A stretch of 64,000 nucleotides of DNA from Lachnospiraceae bacterium A4 (GTDB lineage Bacteria; Bacillota; Clostridia; Lachnospirales; Lachnospiraceae). The notes under the pieces are model-generated. The model was given only the letters and a program-made list of their open reading frames with translations, did not search any database and was not told the DNA's origin. A program made the translations under genes and the position numbers. The DNA is taken from the NCBI GenBank assembly GCA_000403215.2, contig KE159527.1, positions 143,876 to 207,875 on the forward strand, given 5' to 3'. Of this stretch, positions 7,344 to 15,457 are shown in pieces (position 1 is the first letter of the stretch; every line of letters starts with the position of its first letter).

Positions 7344-9602
7344 TTACAGGTCAAAATCAAAGTCGTCCAGCCCCTCGATCATCTGCTGTGCGCTCTCGTC
7401 GAGCACAGCATTTACCACCTCGCTGACCTCCTGTCCATTCAGTCCTAAAATCTCGCCAAGATTTTCTGCGATCTGGTCTTTTTCCACGGCGGAAAAGTCG
7501 GCAAACGCACGCCGCAGAAACACGAGCGCCCGCTTGAACTCCTCATCGTCGAGTGTAACAAGATAATCATTCAGACTTTCCCACAAGGACAGCCGCGCAA
7601 TCAGCGCATACCTGTTTTTCATGGCGAGTCCCTCAAACCACCCTGCGCCCAAATCCGCCGGAATCCCCTTGGACAACCGCCTTGATACCTCTGTCCGTAA
7701 CTGCTGCGTGTTCATATTTCCACGTTCCAGCAAAATCGCTGCCGCAAAGCCCGATAATTTGGTATTCAGGTCATCGCGCTCGGAAATGTTGTTCAACACC
7801 TTAATCCACTCCTCATGCGCCAGAAAATCGTGCGCCAGCTCGACGCTGTTTAACTGTTCGACTGCGGTAAGAACTGCCTTGCTTGCCGCATCATCACACA
7901 CACAGGCAGACTCAAGTATCAGACATGCCCTGTAAAACAACTGTTTGAGAATTGGCTCTAACGGCTTTGCATCAATGCGCCGGATATTTCCGTACTGTAT
8001 GACAACGGAGAGCCGCTGTGCTGTCTTTGCCAAGTCCTCCACAGAGGCGGCATCGACTGCCATTTTTTGCAGCGCCGCAGTCGCATAGCCAACCGCCTTC
8101 TCCATACCGCAGCAGCAGGCGTCCTCAATGACAAGCGCAATATCGCCCATTTTCGCTGCGTTCTCGACACGCTCCTTCATGGCAAACGACGCTGCACCGT
8201 CTATCGTATCGCCCTTTAACGCCGATTCCACCAGCTCAATCTCCGCCTCTGGCGACCAGCGCACGACCCAGTGTTCAGACCACGTCGCATTGTCCTGATT
8301 GACCGCCTGCTGCTGGGCAAAACTCACTTGAATAACCCTGAGCCGATGCAGGAAAAAAGATCGGTGCAGGTCCATAAAAGCTGATTTTTCGGAGCTGACC
8401 CGTCTGTTCTCCCGCAAATCCAGCATTAAATCCTGCGCTGTGAGCTCACGGTATTTCTCGAGCTTCAAGTCTTTTAACTGCCTGTAAAAATCCTCCTGAA
8501 TGCTGGTGCGGCTCACCCCGTCAGGAAGCGCACCGATGGTTGTGCCAATCTCTGTATCAGCCGTCGCCAGGATAATGTTTGACACACTGCCCTCCCCGAT
8601 ACAGGTCTGCGCCGCATCGCGCAAATCCCTGAGCGAAGCGATCGTTCCACCCCTGAGCGAAGCTAACGACATTGCCAGCCGGACTGCCTCAATCACAGAC
8701 GCCGATGAAATAGGGTTTCCTTTCTCGCGCTGGTATTTTGCGAGCCGTATCAGATAACTGTAAACCGCGTACATCGGCTCGCCCTTCTTCAAACCTTCCC
8801 ACAAAAGTGCATAATACGCGGGCGCCTTATTCCCTGCGCCGTATCCCGCCCTCGTGGAAAGCCGATAGTAGGAGTACGGCATCAACGTATGGTTTGCGCC
8901 CACCTTGGGCATTTTTGACAAATCCTCGTCTGCCTCCTGCCAGCTTTTCAAGCCTTCGACATGATAGGACCCTGTCACCACGACGATGTTCTCCGGCTCA
9001 ATGCCCGAATCCACCGCCTTTTTGATCTGCTGGCGCATATATGCCTCACGAAGTACAGTTTCCGCCCAGTCATTTTCCCGTCCTGCGGTGAGACTCCTGA
9101 TATTGGCGCCAAAGCTATTGGCACCCATGTGATAGGCTTCTATGCTGCCTGCCTGCTCCATGACACGCTCCCAGAAGGTGTCGTGACCGTCCTCGCCGCT
9201 CTGCTGGTCAAGCTGCTCATAAACATTCATCCGGCACTCCTCGCCCTCCGCCTCCTGCATTCCGCACTCTGGTATCGCGAGAAATGTCTCTGAGGGCAGA
9301 TCTATAAAACGGCACGTGACATGATGGTTGTGGCACCACTGGATTGCCTGATACTCGGGCGAGTACTCTGCAAAGGGATACAGTATTGTCCTCACAGGCG
9401 CCTCTTTTGTGTAGGCAAGCACTGCGATCGGCGGCTTTGTCTCCTTCCGCACCATATCCGACAGCAAATCTTCAAAATCACTTGGTCCCTCGACCAATAC
9501 CAGCTTTGGCTTCTTCTCGTCGAGAAATCCCCGCAGGTAATACGCCCCGGCAGGCGATAAATGCCGTATTCCGAAAAAATTTGGATTTTTCATCTTGAAC
9601 AC
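7344..9602 (-). CDS. DUF5682-like protein, possible EreA/ChaN/TIKI-type fold
   Basis: A 752-residue protein that I recognise as DUF5682-like from its start (FFGIRHLSPAGA) and neighbours. Visible near-invariant-looking residues are GIRH at 11-14, VLVEGP with Glu38, and VVVTGSYHVEGL with His214. This GxxH...E...GxxH pattern, with an RENDWAE and REAYMRQQI helix before the last motif, resembles the EreA/ChaN/TraB-TIKI superfamily, some members of which are hydrolases or haem binders. The long helical C-terminus is of unknown function. The start is either GTG at 9602, best spaced from GGAGAGG, or ATG at 9593. It lies between the MoxR and VWA genes. Catalysis is inferred only. Confidence 0.75.
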   Translation of the reverse strand: MFKMKNPNFFGIRHLSPAGAYYLRGFLDEKKPKLVLVEGPSDFEDLLSDMVRKETKPPIAVLAYTKEAPVRTILYPFAEYSPEYQAIQWCHNHHVTCRFIDLPSETFLAIPECGMQEAEGEECRMNVYEQLDQQSGEDGHDTFWERVMEQAGSIEAYHMGANSFGANIRSLTAGRENDWAETVLREAYMRQQIKKAVDSGIEPENIVVVTGSYHVEGLKSWQEADEDLSKMPKVGANHTLMPYSYYRLSTRAGYGAGNKAPAYYALLWEGLKKGEPMYAVYSYLIRLAKYQREKGNPISSASVIEAVRLAMSLASLRGGTIASLRDLRDAAQTCIGEGSVSNIILATADTEIGTTIGALPDGVSRTSIQEDFYRQLKDLKLEKYRELTAQDLMLDLRENRRVSSEKSAFMDLHRSFFLHRLRVIQVSFAQQQAVNQDNATWSEHWVVRWSPEAEIELVESALKGDTIDGAASFAMKERVENAAKMGDIALVIEDACCCGMEKAVGYATAALQKMAVDAASVEDLAKTAQRLSVVIQYGNIRRIDAKPLEPILKQLFYRACLILESACVCDDAASKAVLTAVEQLNSVELAHDFLAHEEWIKVLNNISERDDLNTKLSGFAAAILLERGNMNTQQLRTEVSRRLSKGIPADLGAGWFEGLAMKNRYALIARLSLWESLNDYLVTLDDEEFKRALVFLRRAFADFSAVEKDQIAENLGEILGLNGQEVSEVVNAVLDESAQQMIEGLDDFDFDL

Positions 9603-9912
9603 CTAATTCCTCTCCTATAAGTATGTGCATATTGGGATACATTAAATCTCCAACCTGAATCGTCACTTTATACAGATTACCATATGCCCCTATCATTCCC
9701 AATTGAAAAAAATTGTCCGGTGTTGTATATCTCGCATCAATTTCGCCTCGCAGCATCATGATAGTCAATTCATCTTTTGACTTATCTGTGTATTTTATAA
9801 CTGCCGATTTCACCGTTGCAGTATTGTCTGGGCACCATTCCACATCAACTAATCCAACCCACTGATCAGGGTATTTTTTTTGAATCTCTTCCCATGTCAT
9901 GCGATTTTCCAT
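9478..9912 (-). CDS. Small hypothetical protein, MTWEEIQKKYPDQWVGL family
   Basis: A 144-codon frame starting at 9912 behind GAGGTG. The first 90 or so residues (MTWEEIQKKYPDQWVGLVDV, then TVKSAVIKYTDKSKDELTIM and YTTPDNFFQLG) match a type of short orphan protein I have seen in Lachnospiraceae; function unknown. The frame then runs 125 bases into the next gene in another phase, giving a Gly/Arg-rich tail that looks non-native. Probably the original stop was lost, so the protein ends in read-through sequence, or translation is coupled to the downstream DUF5682-like gene. Its codons are more AT-rich than those of its neighbours. Confidence 0.55.
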   Translation of the reverse strand: MENRMTWEEIQKKYPDQWVGLVDVEWCPDNTATVKSAVIKYTDKSKDELTIMMLRGEIDARYTTPDNFFQLGMIGAYGNLYKVTIQVGDLMYPNMHILIGEELGVQDEKSKFFRNTAFIACRGVLPAGISRREEAKAGIGRGTK

Positions 9913-9928
9913 ACAAACACCTCATTCC

Positions 9929-11011
9929 TTATACCAGCTCCTTACACGCCTTATACAATCCCAGCCACTCTGAGCCGCGCTTTTTCATCACATTCTCGAG
10001 ATACTCCTTCCATGCCACTTGGTCTTTGTCCTCATCCTTGATGACTGCTCCCTGCAGTGCTGCCGCCAAATCCTCATTTGTGATTGTGCCATTTCCAAAA
10101 CTTCCAGCCAGCGCCATGCTGTTACACAGCAGAGAGATAGCCTCTGCGGTGGAGAGAACACCCGATGTACCCTTAACCTTCTGTGTGCGGTCTAAGGTCT
10201 CGCCGCAGCGCAGCTCACGGAAGATCGTGCAAACCTTCTCCACCACATCATCTGCTGGCTGCTTTGCATTCAGGTCAAGATTTTCTGACAACTGTGTCAC
10301 TCTCGTTCTGACAATCTCCATCTCGGAAGTAAGGTTTGCCGGTGCAGGCAGTACCACAATATTAAAACGTCTCTTGAGCGCGGCAGACATCTCATTGACA
10401 CCTTTGTCTCTTGTGTTTGCTGTCGCGATCACTGAAAATCCCTTTTGCGCCGCCACTTCCACCGCAAGCTCTGGCACAGAGATTCTCTTTTCGGATAAAA
10501 TAGAAATCAGCGCGTCCTGCACCTCGGAAGCACAGCGCGAAATCTCCTCAACGCGCGCGATGGAACCAGTCTCCATCGCATTGAATACAGGGCTTTTGAG
10601 CATCGCCTCGTGGGACGGCCCCTTGGCGATCAGCATTGCATAGTTCCATGAATACTTAATCTGCTCCTCTGTCGTTCCTGCGGTTCCCTGTATAACCTTC
10701 GTGGAGTCGCCGTTGATGGCGGCTGTCAAATGCTCAGAGAGCCAGCTCTTTGCCGTACCCGGCTCACCGATCAGCAAGAGCGCTCTGTCTGTCACGAGCG
10801 TGGAAATGGCGATTTCCACCAGCCGTTCATGTCCTATGTATTTGGGGGTGATCTCGGTCTTGCCAGCCTTTCCGCCGCAGATGTACGTCTTTACAGACTG
10901 CGGAGACATGCGCCAGCCTGTCGGTATTGGATTTTTTTCTGCTGCGATCAACGCGTCAATCTCTGCCTGAAATAATTTTTCAGCAGGTAATCTTAAAATT
11001 TGCTCACTCAT
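9929..11011 (-). CDS. MoxR-family AAA+ ATPase
   Basis: A 360-residue AAA+ protein. Walker A is GEPGTAKS at 82-89. The Walker B position reads ARVEEISR near 152-159, where the usual Asp-Glu is Glu-Glu, so the ATPase site is slightly atypical. Sensor 1 lies in VIATANTRD near 194-202, and KRRFN near 213 is the likely arginine-finger region. Short helical inserts suit the MoxR clade, whose members act as chaperone-like remodelers with VWA partners. The VWA partner is two genes downstream. The start follows GGAAG. The upstream HEAT-like gene ends 54 bases away. Confidence 0.9.
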   Translation of the reverse strand: MSEQILRLPAEKLFQAEIDALIAAEKNPIPTGWRMSPQSVKTYICGGKAGKTEITPKYIGHERLVEIAISTLVTDRALLLIGEPGTAKSWLSEHLTAAINGDSTKVIQGTAGTTEEQIKYSWNYAMLIAKGPSHEAMLKSPVFNAMETGSIARVEEISRCASEVQDALISILSEKRISVPELAVEVAAQKGFSVIATANTRDKGVNEMSAALKRRFNIVVLPAPANLTSEMEIVRTRVTQLSENLDLNAKQPADDVVEKVCTIFRELRCGETLDRTQKVKGTSGVLSTAEAISLLCNSMALAGSFGNGTITNEDLAAALQGAVIKDEDKDQVAWKEYLENVMKKRGSEWLGLYKACKELV

Positions 11012-11065
11012 TATTTGTATCTTCCTTTCTACTATTATAATGATTCCTTCTGCGCTGTATGCGCG

Positions 11066-12934
11066 CTAAATACTCATCATTCTTTTCTTGAATGTCTCGT
11101 ATGACCTTGCATCCACCCGGATTTTCCCTGTATCAATCATCTCGCAGACTGCCTTGTATTCCTCGTCAATCGCAGCCGCGCCGCCGGGCAGTTCACGCAG
11201 AAAATAACAGGTTTCCCATGAACTGATCTCGTTGGGGTGCATCTTGATATAGTGCACGCCAAGTCCTTTACAGTCCGTCCATCCGCATTGCTTCATATAG
11301 CCCAGATAACTCCTGCCGCCGGAAGAAACCTGTAATGCTCTGTTATAGAAGTATTCGCCGAACTCATGACACAGCTCTTTATCATGCAGCGGCAGCCATT
11401 GCATTAAGATTCGGTCCGTTTCCTCCGATGCATGTCTTTTGAGCCAGTCCATAAATTTCTTTGCATGTGTCAGCCGAAGCGCCCTGCCGTAAATTTGATA
11501 AGTATTTTTATTTTCATCCCACTGAATATAAGCCGCTGCATCCACTACCATATTCATACATTGGGCAGGATATTTGGCTGTGGAAATCTTATTTTCCAGC
11601 CAGTCCACACAATCTTCGTCTCCGATTAGCTTTGCCGTCACCGCGGCGGACAGGAGATCTAATTCCAATGCAAGTGCGCACAGGTCTGCATCAGGATTGA
11701 CAACCAAGGACTGTTGCAGGATTTTATCCAGTCCTCTCTCAATAGGAATTGGCTTCTGTTTGCGGAAATACCAGAAATCGCTGTCGATGACATCACAGTG
11801 CCATGAATACGGATATACTTCTCTCCATTTGTCAAGAAAACTGTTTATGCGTTCCTTTCGTTTCAGTAATTTCTGATAGCATCTGCGAATGGCTGGATGG
11901 CTCTTTCCATACATCGCCAAAACCAGATCATACGGAATCGCGATTTCGTTCAGTCGCTCTTTATCCAGCTTTGCAGGATCTCCTGCCCGGTCAAACCGTT
12001 CAAGCACCTTGTCACAGATTTTCTCGACAAGCTCTGCTGACCACGAGGATACTGCATTGATCAGGTACTTTAAGACGGTCTCCGGCTGTTTCTCTGCGGC
12101 TTGTTCCAAACAGGCACGGGCGTTTTCATCTTCTATACTGGCAAGTGCCATAAAAACAGCATCTTTGTTCTTGCCTTTTTCTGTCTTTATCATGTCCATA
12201 AGCAGCGGTACATTTTTCTGGTCATGCCTGAGTGCAAAGATCACCGCCTGCCGAATCTCCTTCTGCGCTTCCTCGAGCATTCTGAGATAGAAATCGTTTG
12301 CCTCTGCGCCGGCAAGTGCATCTATGAGGTTTACACGGCGCACCATCTCTTTCTTGCCCCTGGGGTCAAACCCGTGATATAAAAGCGGCAGAATCGCTCT
12401 GTCCCTGCTTTCTCTAAGCCACTCCTCCACCTTGTCTGCAAGCTCTGCATAGGAAGCCCCCAACGCCTGCACCAGCGCATACTTGACGCGGTAATCGTCA
12501 AAAAGCTGCGGCTGGCTGTCGTGCAGCTCACATACGGATGCATAGTGCCCGCCGCCCGATGTTGTCAGCGCCTCCAGCAGTTGTCTCAGCACAGAACAGG
12601 GTGCATTGACAATGGTACTTCCTGTGTTTTCTTCCTCATAGGCAGCATGAAGCTGCTCAACCTCCCCCTTTATCTCAACAACGCCAAGCGTGCAGATCAC
12701 GGCATCTGCCAGTGTCAGTGCATCAAGCAGTGCGCCCTGAACATTTTGACACTCCGGCGCCAAAAGCTGTGTTGTCATCTGTCCCAATTTTGCAAAGACC
12801 GGTGAAGCTGCCTCTAAGGGCTTGAATGCCTCATACGCACGCTTTAACCGAAAGTCCTCTGTCAACAGGTTTGTGCCCGCGATGCCTGCCGCGCGCAGGC
12901 GTTCCCGCAGCTCATAAATTGGTGTTGTGTCCAT
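11066..12934 (-). CDS. HEAT-like repeat protein, paralogue 1 of three
   Basis: A 622-residue, all-helical soluble protein. Its first 90 residues (ELRERLRAA, EDFRLKRAYEAFKPLEAASP, ADAVICTLGVVE) are shared with the proteins at 15458-17428 and 19794-21761, so the three are paralogues. The middle third (about 170-300) shows HEAT-like helical pairs such as RDRAILPLLYHGFDPRGKKE and KEIRQAVIFALRHD. A C-terminal block includes CGWTDCKGLGVHYIK, also shared. HEAT solenoids usually form protein-binding scaffolds. Its place just upstream of moxR suggests a scaffold or substrate-recognition role. The start follows GGAGGATT. No enzyme motif is visible. DUF5691-type proteins occupy a similar position in other bacteria as I recall, unchecked. 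Confidence 0.75.
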   Translation of the reverse strand: MDTTPIYELRERLRAAGIAGTNLLTEDFRLKRAYEAFKPLEAASPVFAKLGQMTTQLLAPECQNVQGALLDALTLADAVICTLGVVEIKGEVEQLHAAYEEENTGSTIVNAPCSVLRQLLEALTTSGGGHYASVCELHDSQPQLFDDYRVKYALVQALGASYAELADKVEEWLRESRDRAILPLLYHGFDPRGKKEMVRRVNLIDALAGAEANDFYLRMLEEAQKEIRQAVIFALRHDQKNVPLLMDMIKTEKGKNKDAVFMALASIEDENARACLEQAAEKQPETVLKYLINAVSSWSAELVEKICDKVLERFDRAGDPAKLDKERLNEIAIPYDLVLAMYGKSHPAIRRCYQKLLKRKERINSFLDKWREVYPYSWHCDVIDSDFWYFRKQKPIPIERGLDKILQQSLVVNPDADLCALALELDLLSAAVTAKLIGDEDCVDWLENKISTAKYPAQCMNMVVDAAAYIQWDENKNTYQIYGRALRLTHAKKFMDWLKRHASEETDRILMQWLPLHDKELCHEFGEYFYNRALQVSSGGRSYLGYMKQCGWTDCKGLGVHYIKMHPNEISSWETCYFLRELPGGAAAIDEEYKAVCEMIDTGKIRVDARSYETFKKRMMSI

Positions 12935-12973
12935 ACCTGAATCCTCCTCTATTTTATTTTCACACGGATATGT

Positions 12974-13238
12974 TTATGCGGTTCTCCGCTTCCACCCAAA
13001 CAAGGTCTTTTTGAAATTGCGCTTATTTTCTATGACACGAATGTCACCCGGAAACTTATCCCAATAAGCAAAGCCTTTCTTGATATCAGCCGGTACGCCC
13101 AGCCCATACGCATAAATCTCACCCAGTCCGATCGCGCTGAGCCGCTCGCCCGGATACTGCTCAAACTCCCGCTTTGTCACGCTTCACCCAAAGCTGATTC
13201 ACTGCATAGTCCACCCGTTCATCAAAACACGCACTCAT
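12974..13238 (-). pseudogene. Sel1-like repeat gene, frameshifted
   Basis: Two frames together make one short protein. Frame one begins at ATG 13238 behind AAGGAG (MSACFDERVDYAVNQLWVKR) and stops at 13161. Frame two resumes near 13175 with EFEQYPGERLSAIGLGEIYA and then YGLGVPADIKKGFAYWD, a clear Sel1-type repeat, ending at 12974. Removing one G from the GGG near 13168-13170 would join them. I read it as a frameshifted gene, though a sequencing error is possible. Sel1 repeats are TPR-like binding modules. It sits between HEAT-like paralogue 1 and another damaged-looking gene. Confidence 0.6.
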
Positions 13239-13305
13239 ATTCCTACTCCTTATCATTTGCCATGTATCATAAATTCACGCCTGCATCAAACACTTTCTGC
13301 GCTCA

Positions 13306-13869
13306 TCAATAATAATATTCACTCCAGTTCTCAACCACAAAGGACGCATAGTCCGGCTCCACATGAAAATCCCGCGCAAGGATATTGTGTGCCTCCTGCT
13401 TATTGCCCTTGATAATAATATCATTCAGTGCCTTGAGCTGCTCTAACGGATATGTCATACCGCCAATCTTTGTCTCTTTTAATTCAAGATATACCGATGA
13501 CGCCGACGCTTTGTCCGGCGCAAAGATACCGATGCACAGCAGCACAAGACCAACAAGTGTCATGCCGCCAAATATCAAGGTGTTCTGCCTTATACCGTCA
13601 AGATTTACGCTGTACAACATATAGGGAAGCGTAATTTCCTCCAACTCCGACGCCTGCTCGACAAGCCCTACTTCAAGAAGCCAGTCCGTCATCTTTTTCT
13701 TGGTTTCATCATCTACTTGCAAAACCACTCCCTGAAACGGCACGGTCATTGTCCCCAAATCATTTGCATCGCCATACATATAATCCATTGATTCTTCCAC
13801 TATGTTTGAATAATTCCCGGAACTGCCGCAGATTTTCAAATAACCGCCTCCACGATGGTCTTGCCACAA
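13306..13869 (-). CDS. Unrecognised membrane-anchored protein, N-terminus uncertain, possibly truncated
   Basis: Up to 187 codons. One hydrophobic segment of about 20 residues (TLIFGGMTLVGLVLLCIGIF) near residues 97-116 is the only clear membrane span; the rest is soluble, with SVYLELKETKIGGMTYPLEQ after it. No family is recognised. The start is unclear: ATG 13869 overlaps the upstream ATPase gene by 34 bases, while ATG 13788 has only a weak GGAAG-like site. The sequence before the second start still looks protein-like, so the gene may have lost its original 5' end. Neighbours give no function. Confidence 0.45.
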   Translation of the reverse strand: MWQDHRGGGYLKICGSSGNYSNIVEESMDYMYGDANDLGTMTVPFQGVVLQVDDETKKKMTDWLLEVGLVEQASELEEITLPYMLYSVNLDGIRQNTLIFGGMTLVGLVLLCIGIFAPDKASASSVYLELKETKIGGMTYPLEQLKALNDIIIKGNKQEAHNILARDFHVEPDYASFVVENWSEYYY

Positions 13870-15428
13870 GCTTGAATTTCTTTCACACCGATTTCTTTGT
13901 GTTGATTAAAATTAAAGCTAATCATATATCCTTTCTCTTTATGATAGGCTTCCAGATAGTCCGCAAGCTGTTTCTCGCCTCTCTCATTGTATTCTTTTCC
14001 ATGCCAAATTTTTAGTTCGACAATAAACTGCTCTCCCAGATAATCCACGATGATATCTGTGCGCCGCTCATCTCTTGTCTGCGCCTCCATGTAATAGTTT
14101 CCCGTGCCGTTAATGATAGGCTCTAAATATAATAAAAAGAATTTGCGGCCGTATTTCTCAATGAAGTTCATATCCTGTTCACCGTATATCTCATGAAAAT
14201 GGGCGACAAATTTTCGCAGTACCAATTCCATGTCAAGCCTGTTATTTTTGATAAACTGTATCCTGTCACTCCCACCTCTCCGATAGACTTCACTTTCTAT
14301 GGCTTCCCTTGTCATAAAAAAGTTTAACAGGTACATCTCAAAAATACGGTTTGCAATCGCAACCTGACCCGTTCTTTCTGTCAGGAAGCCAAACATCACG
14401 CCGATACTGACTGCTTTTTCGTCAGGACTATATGGAATCCTTCTTCCTTGATATAGAATGCTTTCAATGATGGCGTACAGCTCGCTGTACAAGTCAAGCT
14501 GCTTTACCATACTCTCAAACAGTGGACTGCTCTCCCTTAAAATTCCAGCGACTGCCTTCGCCACACCCTCTTTTGACCATGCCGCACTTGGTGTCTCAAA
14601 CCCTTCGCTTCCCACAATTTTCTCATCAATGCATTTACATATTAATGATACAAGTACAGGATAGCCTGTGGTATATTGATAGATCTCCTCTGCCACTGTA
14701 GACAAATCCGCGCCTGTAGTGTAATCAGCCTCATATTCCTCCAGCATCAATGCAATCTGGGCAGCAGAAAAACTCATCTCGATCTCAAATGGTGCGGCAA
14801 TATTCCACGGACTGTTATACTGGTGCTCTACCTCAGCACGCAGCTTTAATTTGAGATTTTTGATATTGTAGACTCCCGCCAGAATGACACTATGAAAAAT
14901 CGGAACGCGGTCTCGTTTCAGATAATATCCCCGAAGCTGTGCCAAAAAGTCAATAAACACTTGATTATTGCTCGCGCTGTCCACCTCATCAATCATCAGC
15001 ACAACAGGGCGCAGACTGATTCCGCACAGCTCACTCAGACACTCAAAGAGTTCGCTCAATCCGCCCTCCGCATTTTCTTTCATAAAATCATGCAATACTT
15101 GCAAAAGTCTGTCTTTATCCTCTGCCTTTGCAAACTGGAATGCGCGCGACAACTTCTTTGCAAAAGTCTGGGAGAAAAGAACATCATCCGCAAACTTTGC
15201 CATTTCAATTTCCTGAAAATCTAAAGATAAGACAAGATAGTTGTTCTCCAAATAAGTTTCCAGTGCAGCTAACGTTGTTGTCTTTCCATACTGCCGTCCC
15301 TTATTGATGACAAAGTAGCTGCCCTCGTCCACATAATTCTCCTTGATTTCCTTTAGCCGGTCATCAAGCCGAACCATATAATGTCTTTGCGGATTACAGA
15401 CGCCTGTGACATTAAATCTACGCCTCAT
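13836..15428 (-). CDS. AAA-like ATPase with C-terminal PD-(D/E)XK domain
   Basis: A 530-residue protein. An N-terminal P-loop appears as NKGRQYGKTT near residues 43-52, and a Walker B VVLMIDEVD near 140. A winged-helix-like middle follows, then a nuclease-type end with an Asp in RRTDIIVDYL and FIVELKIWHG. It resembles the AAA-like (AAA_35) / PD-(D/E)XK proteins of gut bacteria and is only distantly related to the proteins at 261-1964 and 22378-23970. The start follows AGAGG. It ends overlapping the next gene and starts 29 bases after HEAT-like paralogue 2, so it is an insertion in the MoxR/SWIM array. A role in defence or mobile DNA is possible but unproven. Confidence 0.75.
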   Translation of the reverse strand: MRRRFNVTGVCNPQRHYMVRLDDRLKEIKENYVDEGSYFVINKGRQYGKTTTLAALETYLENNYLVLSLDFQEIEMAKFADDVLFSQTFAKKLSRAFQFAKAEDKDRLLQVLHDFMKENAEGGLSELFECLSELCGISLRPVVLMIDEVDSASNNQVFIDFLAQLRGYYLKRDRVPIFHSVILAGVYNIKNLKLKLRAEVEHQYNSPWNIAAPFEIEMSFSAAQIALMLEEYEADYTTGADLSTVAEEIYQYTTGYPVLVSLICKCIDEKIVGSEGFETPSAAWSKEGVAKAVAGILRESSPLFESMVKQLDLYSELYAIIESILYQGRRIPYSPDEKAVSIGVMFGFLTERTGQVAIANRIFEMYLLNFFMTREAIESEVYRRGGSDRIQFIKNNRLDMELVLRKFVAHFHEIYGEQDMNFIEKYGRKFFLLYLEPIINGTGNYYMEAQTRDERRTDIIVDYLGEQFIVELKIWHGKEYNERGEKQLADYLEAYHKEKGYMISFNFNQHKEIGVKEIQACGKTIVEAVI

Positions 15429-15457
15429 TGTTAAACCTCTTTTCTGACATTCTGACG

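Noticed and set aside
9816..10643. 275-codon plus-strand frame opposite moxR
   Set aside because: The minus strand encodes a clear AAA+ protein; the plus frame is Ser/Ala-rich shadow with no ribosome binding site.
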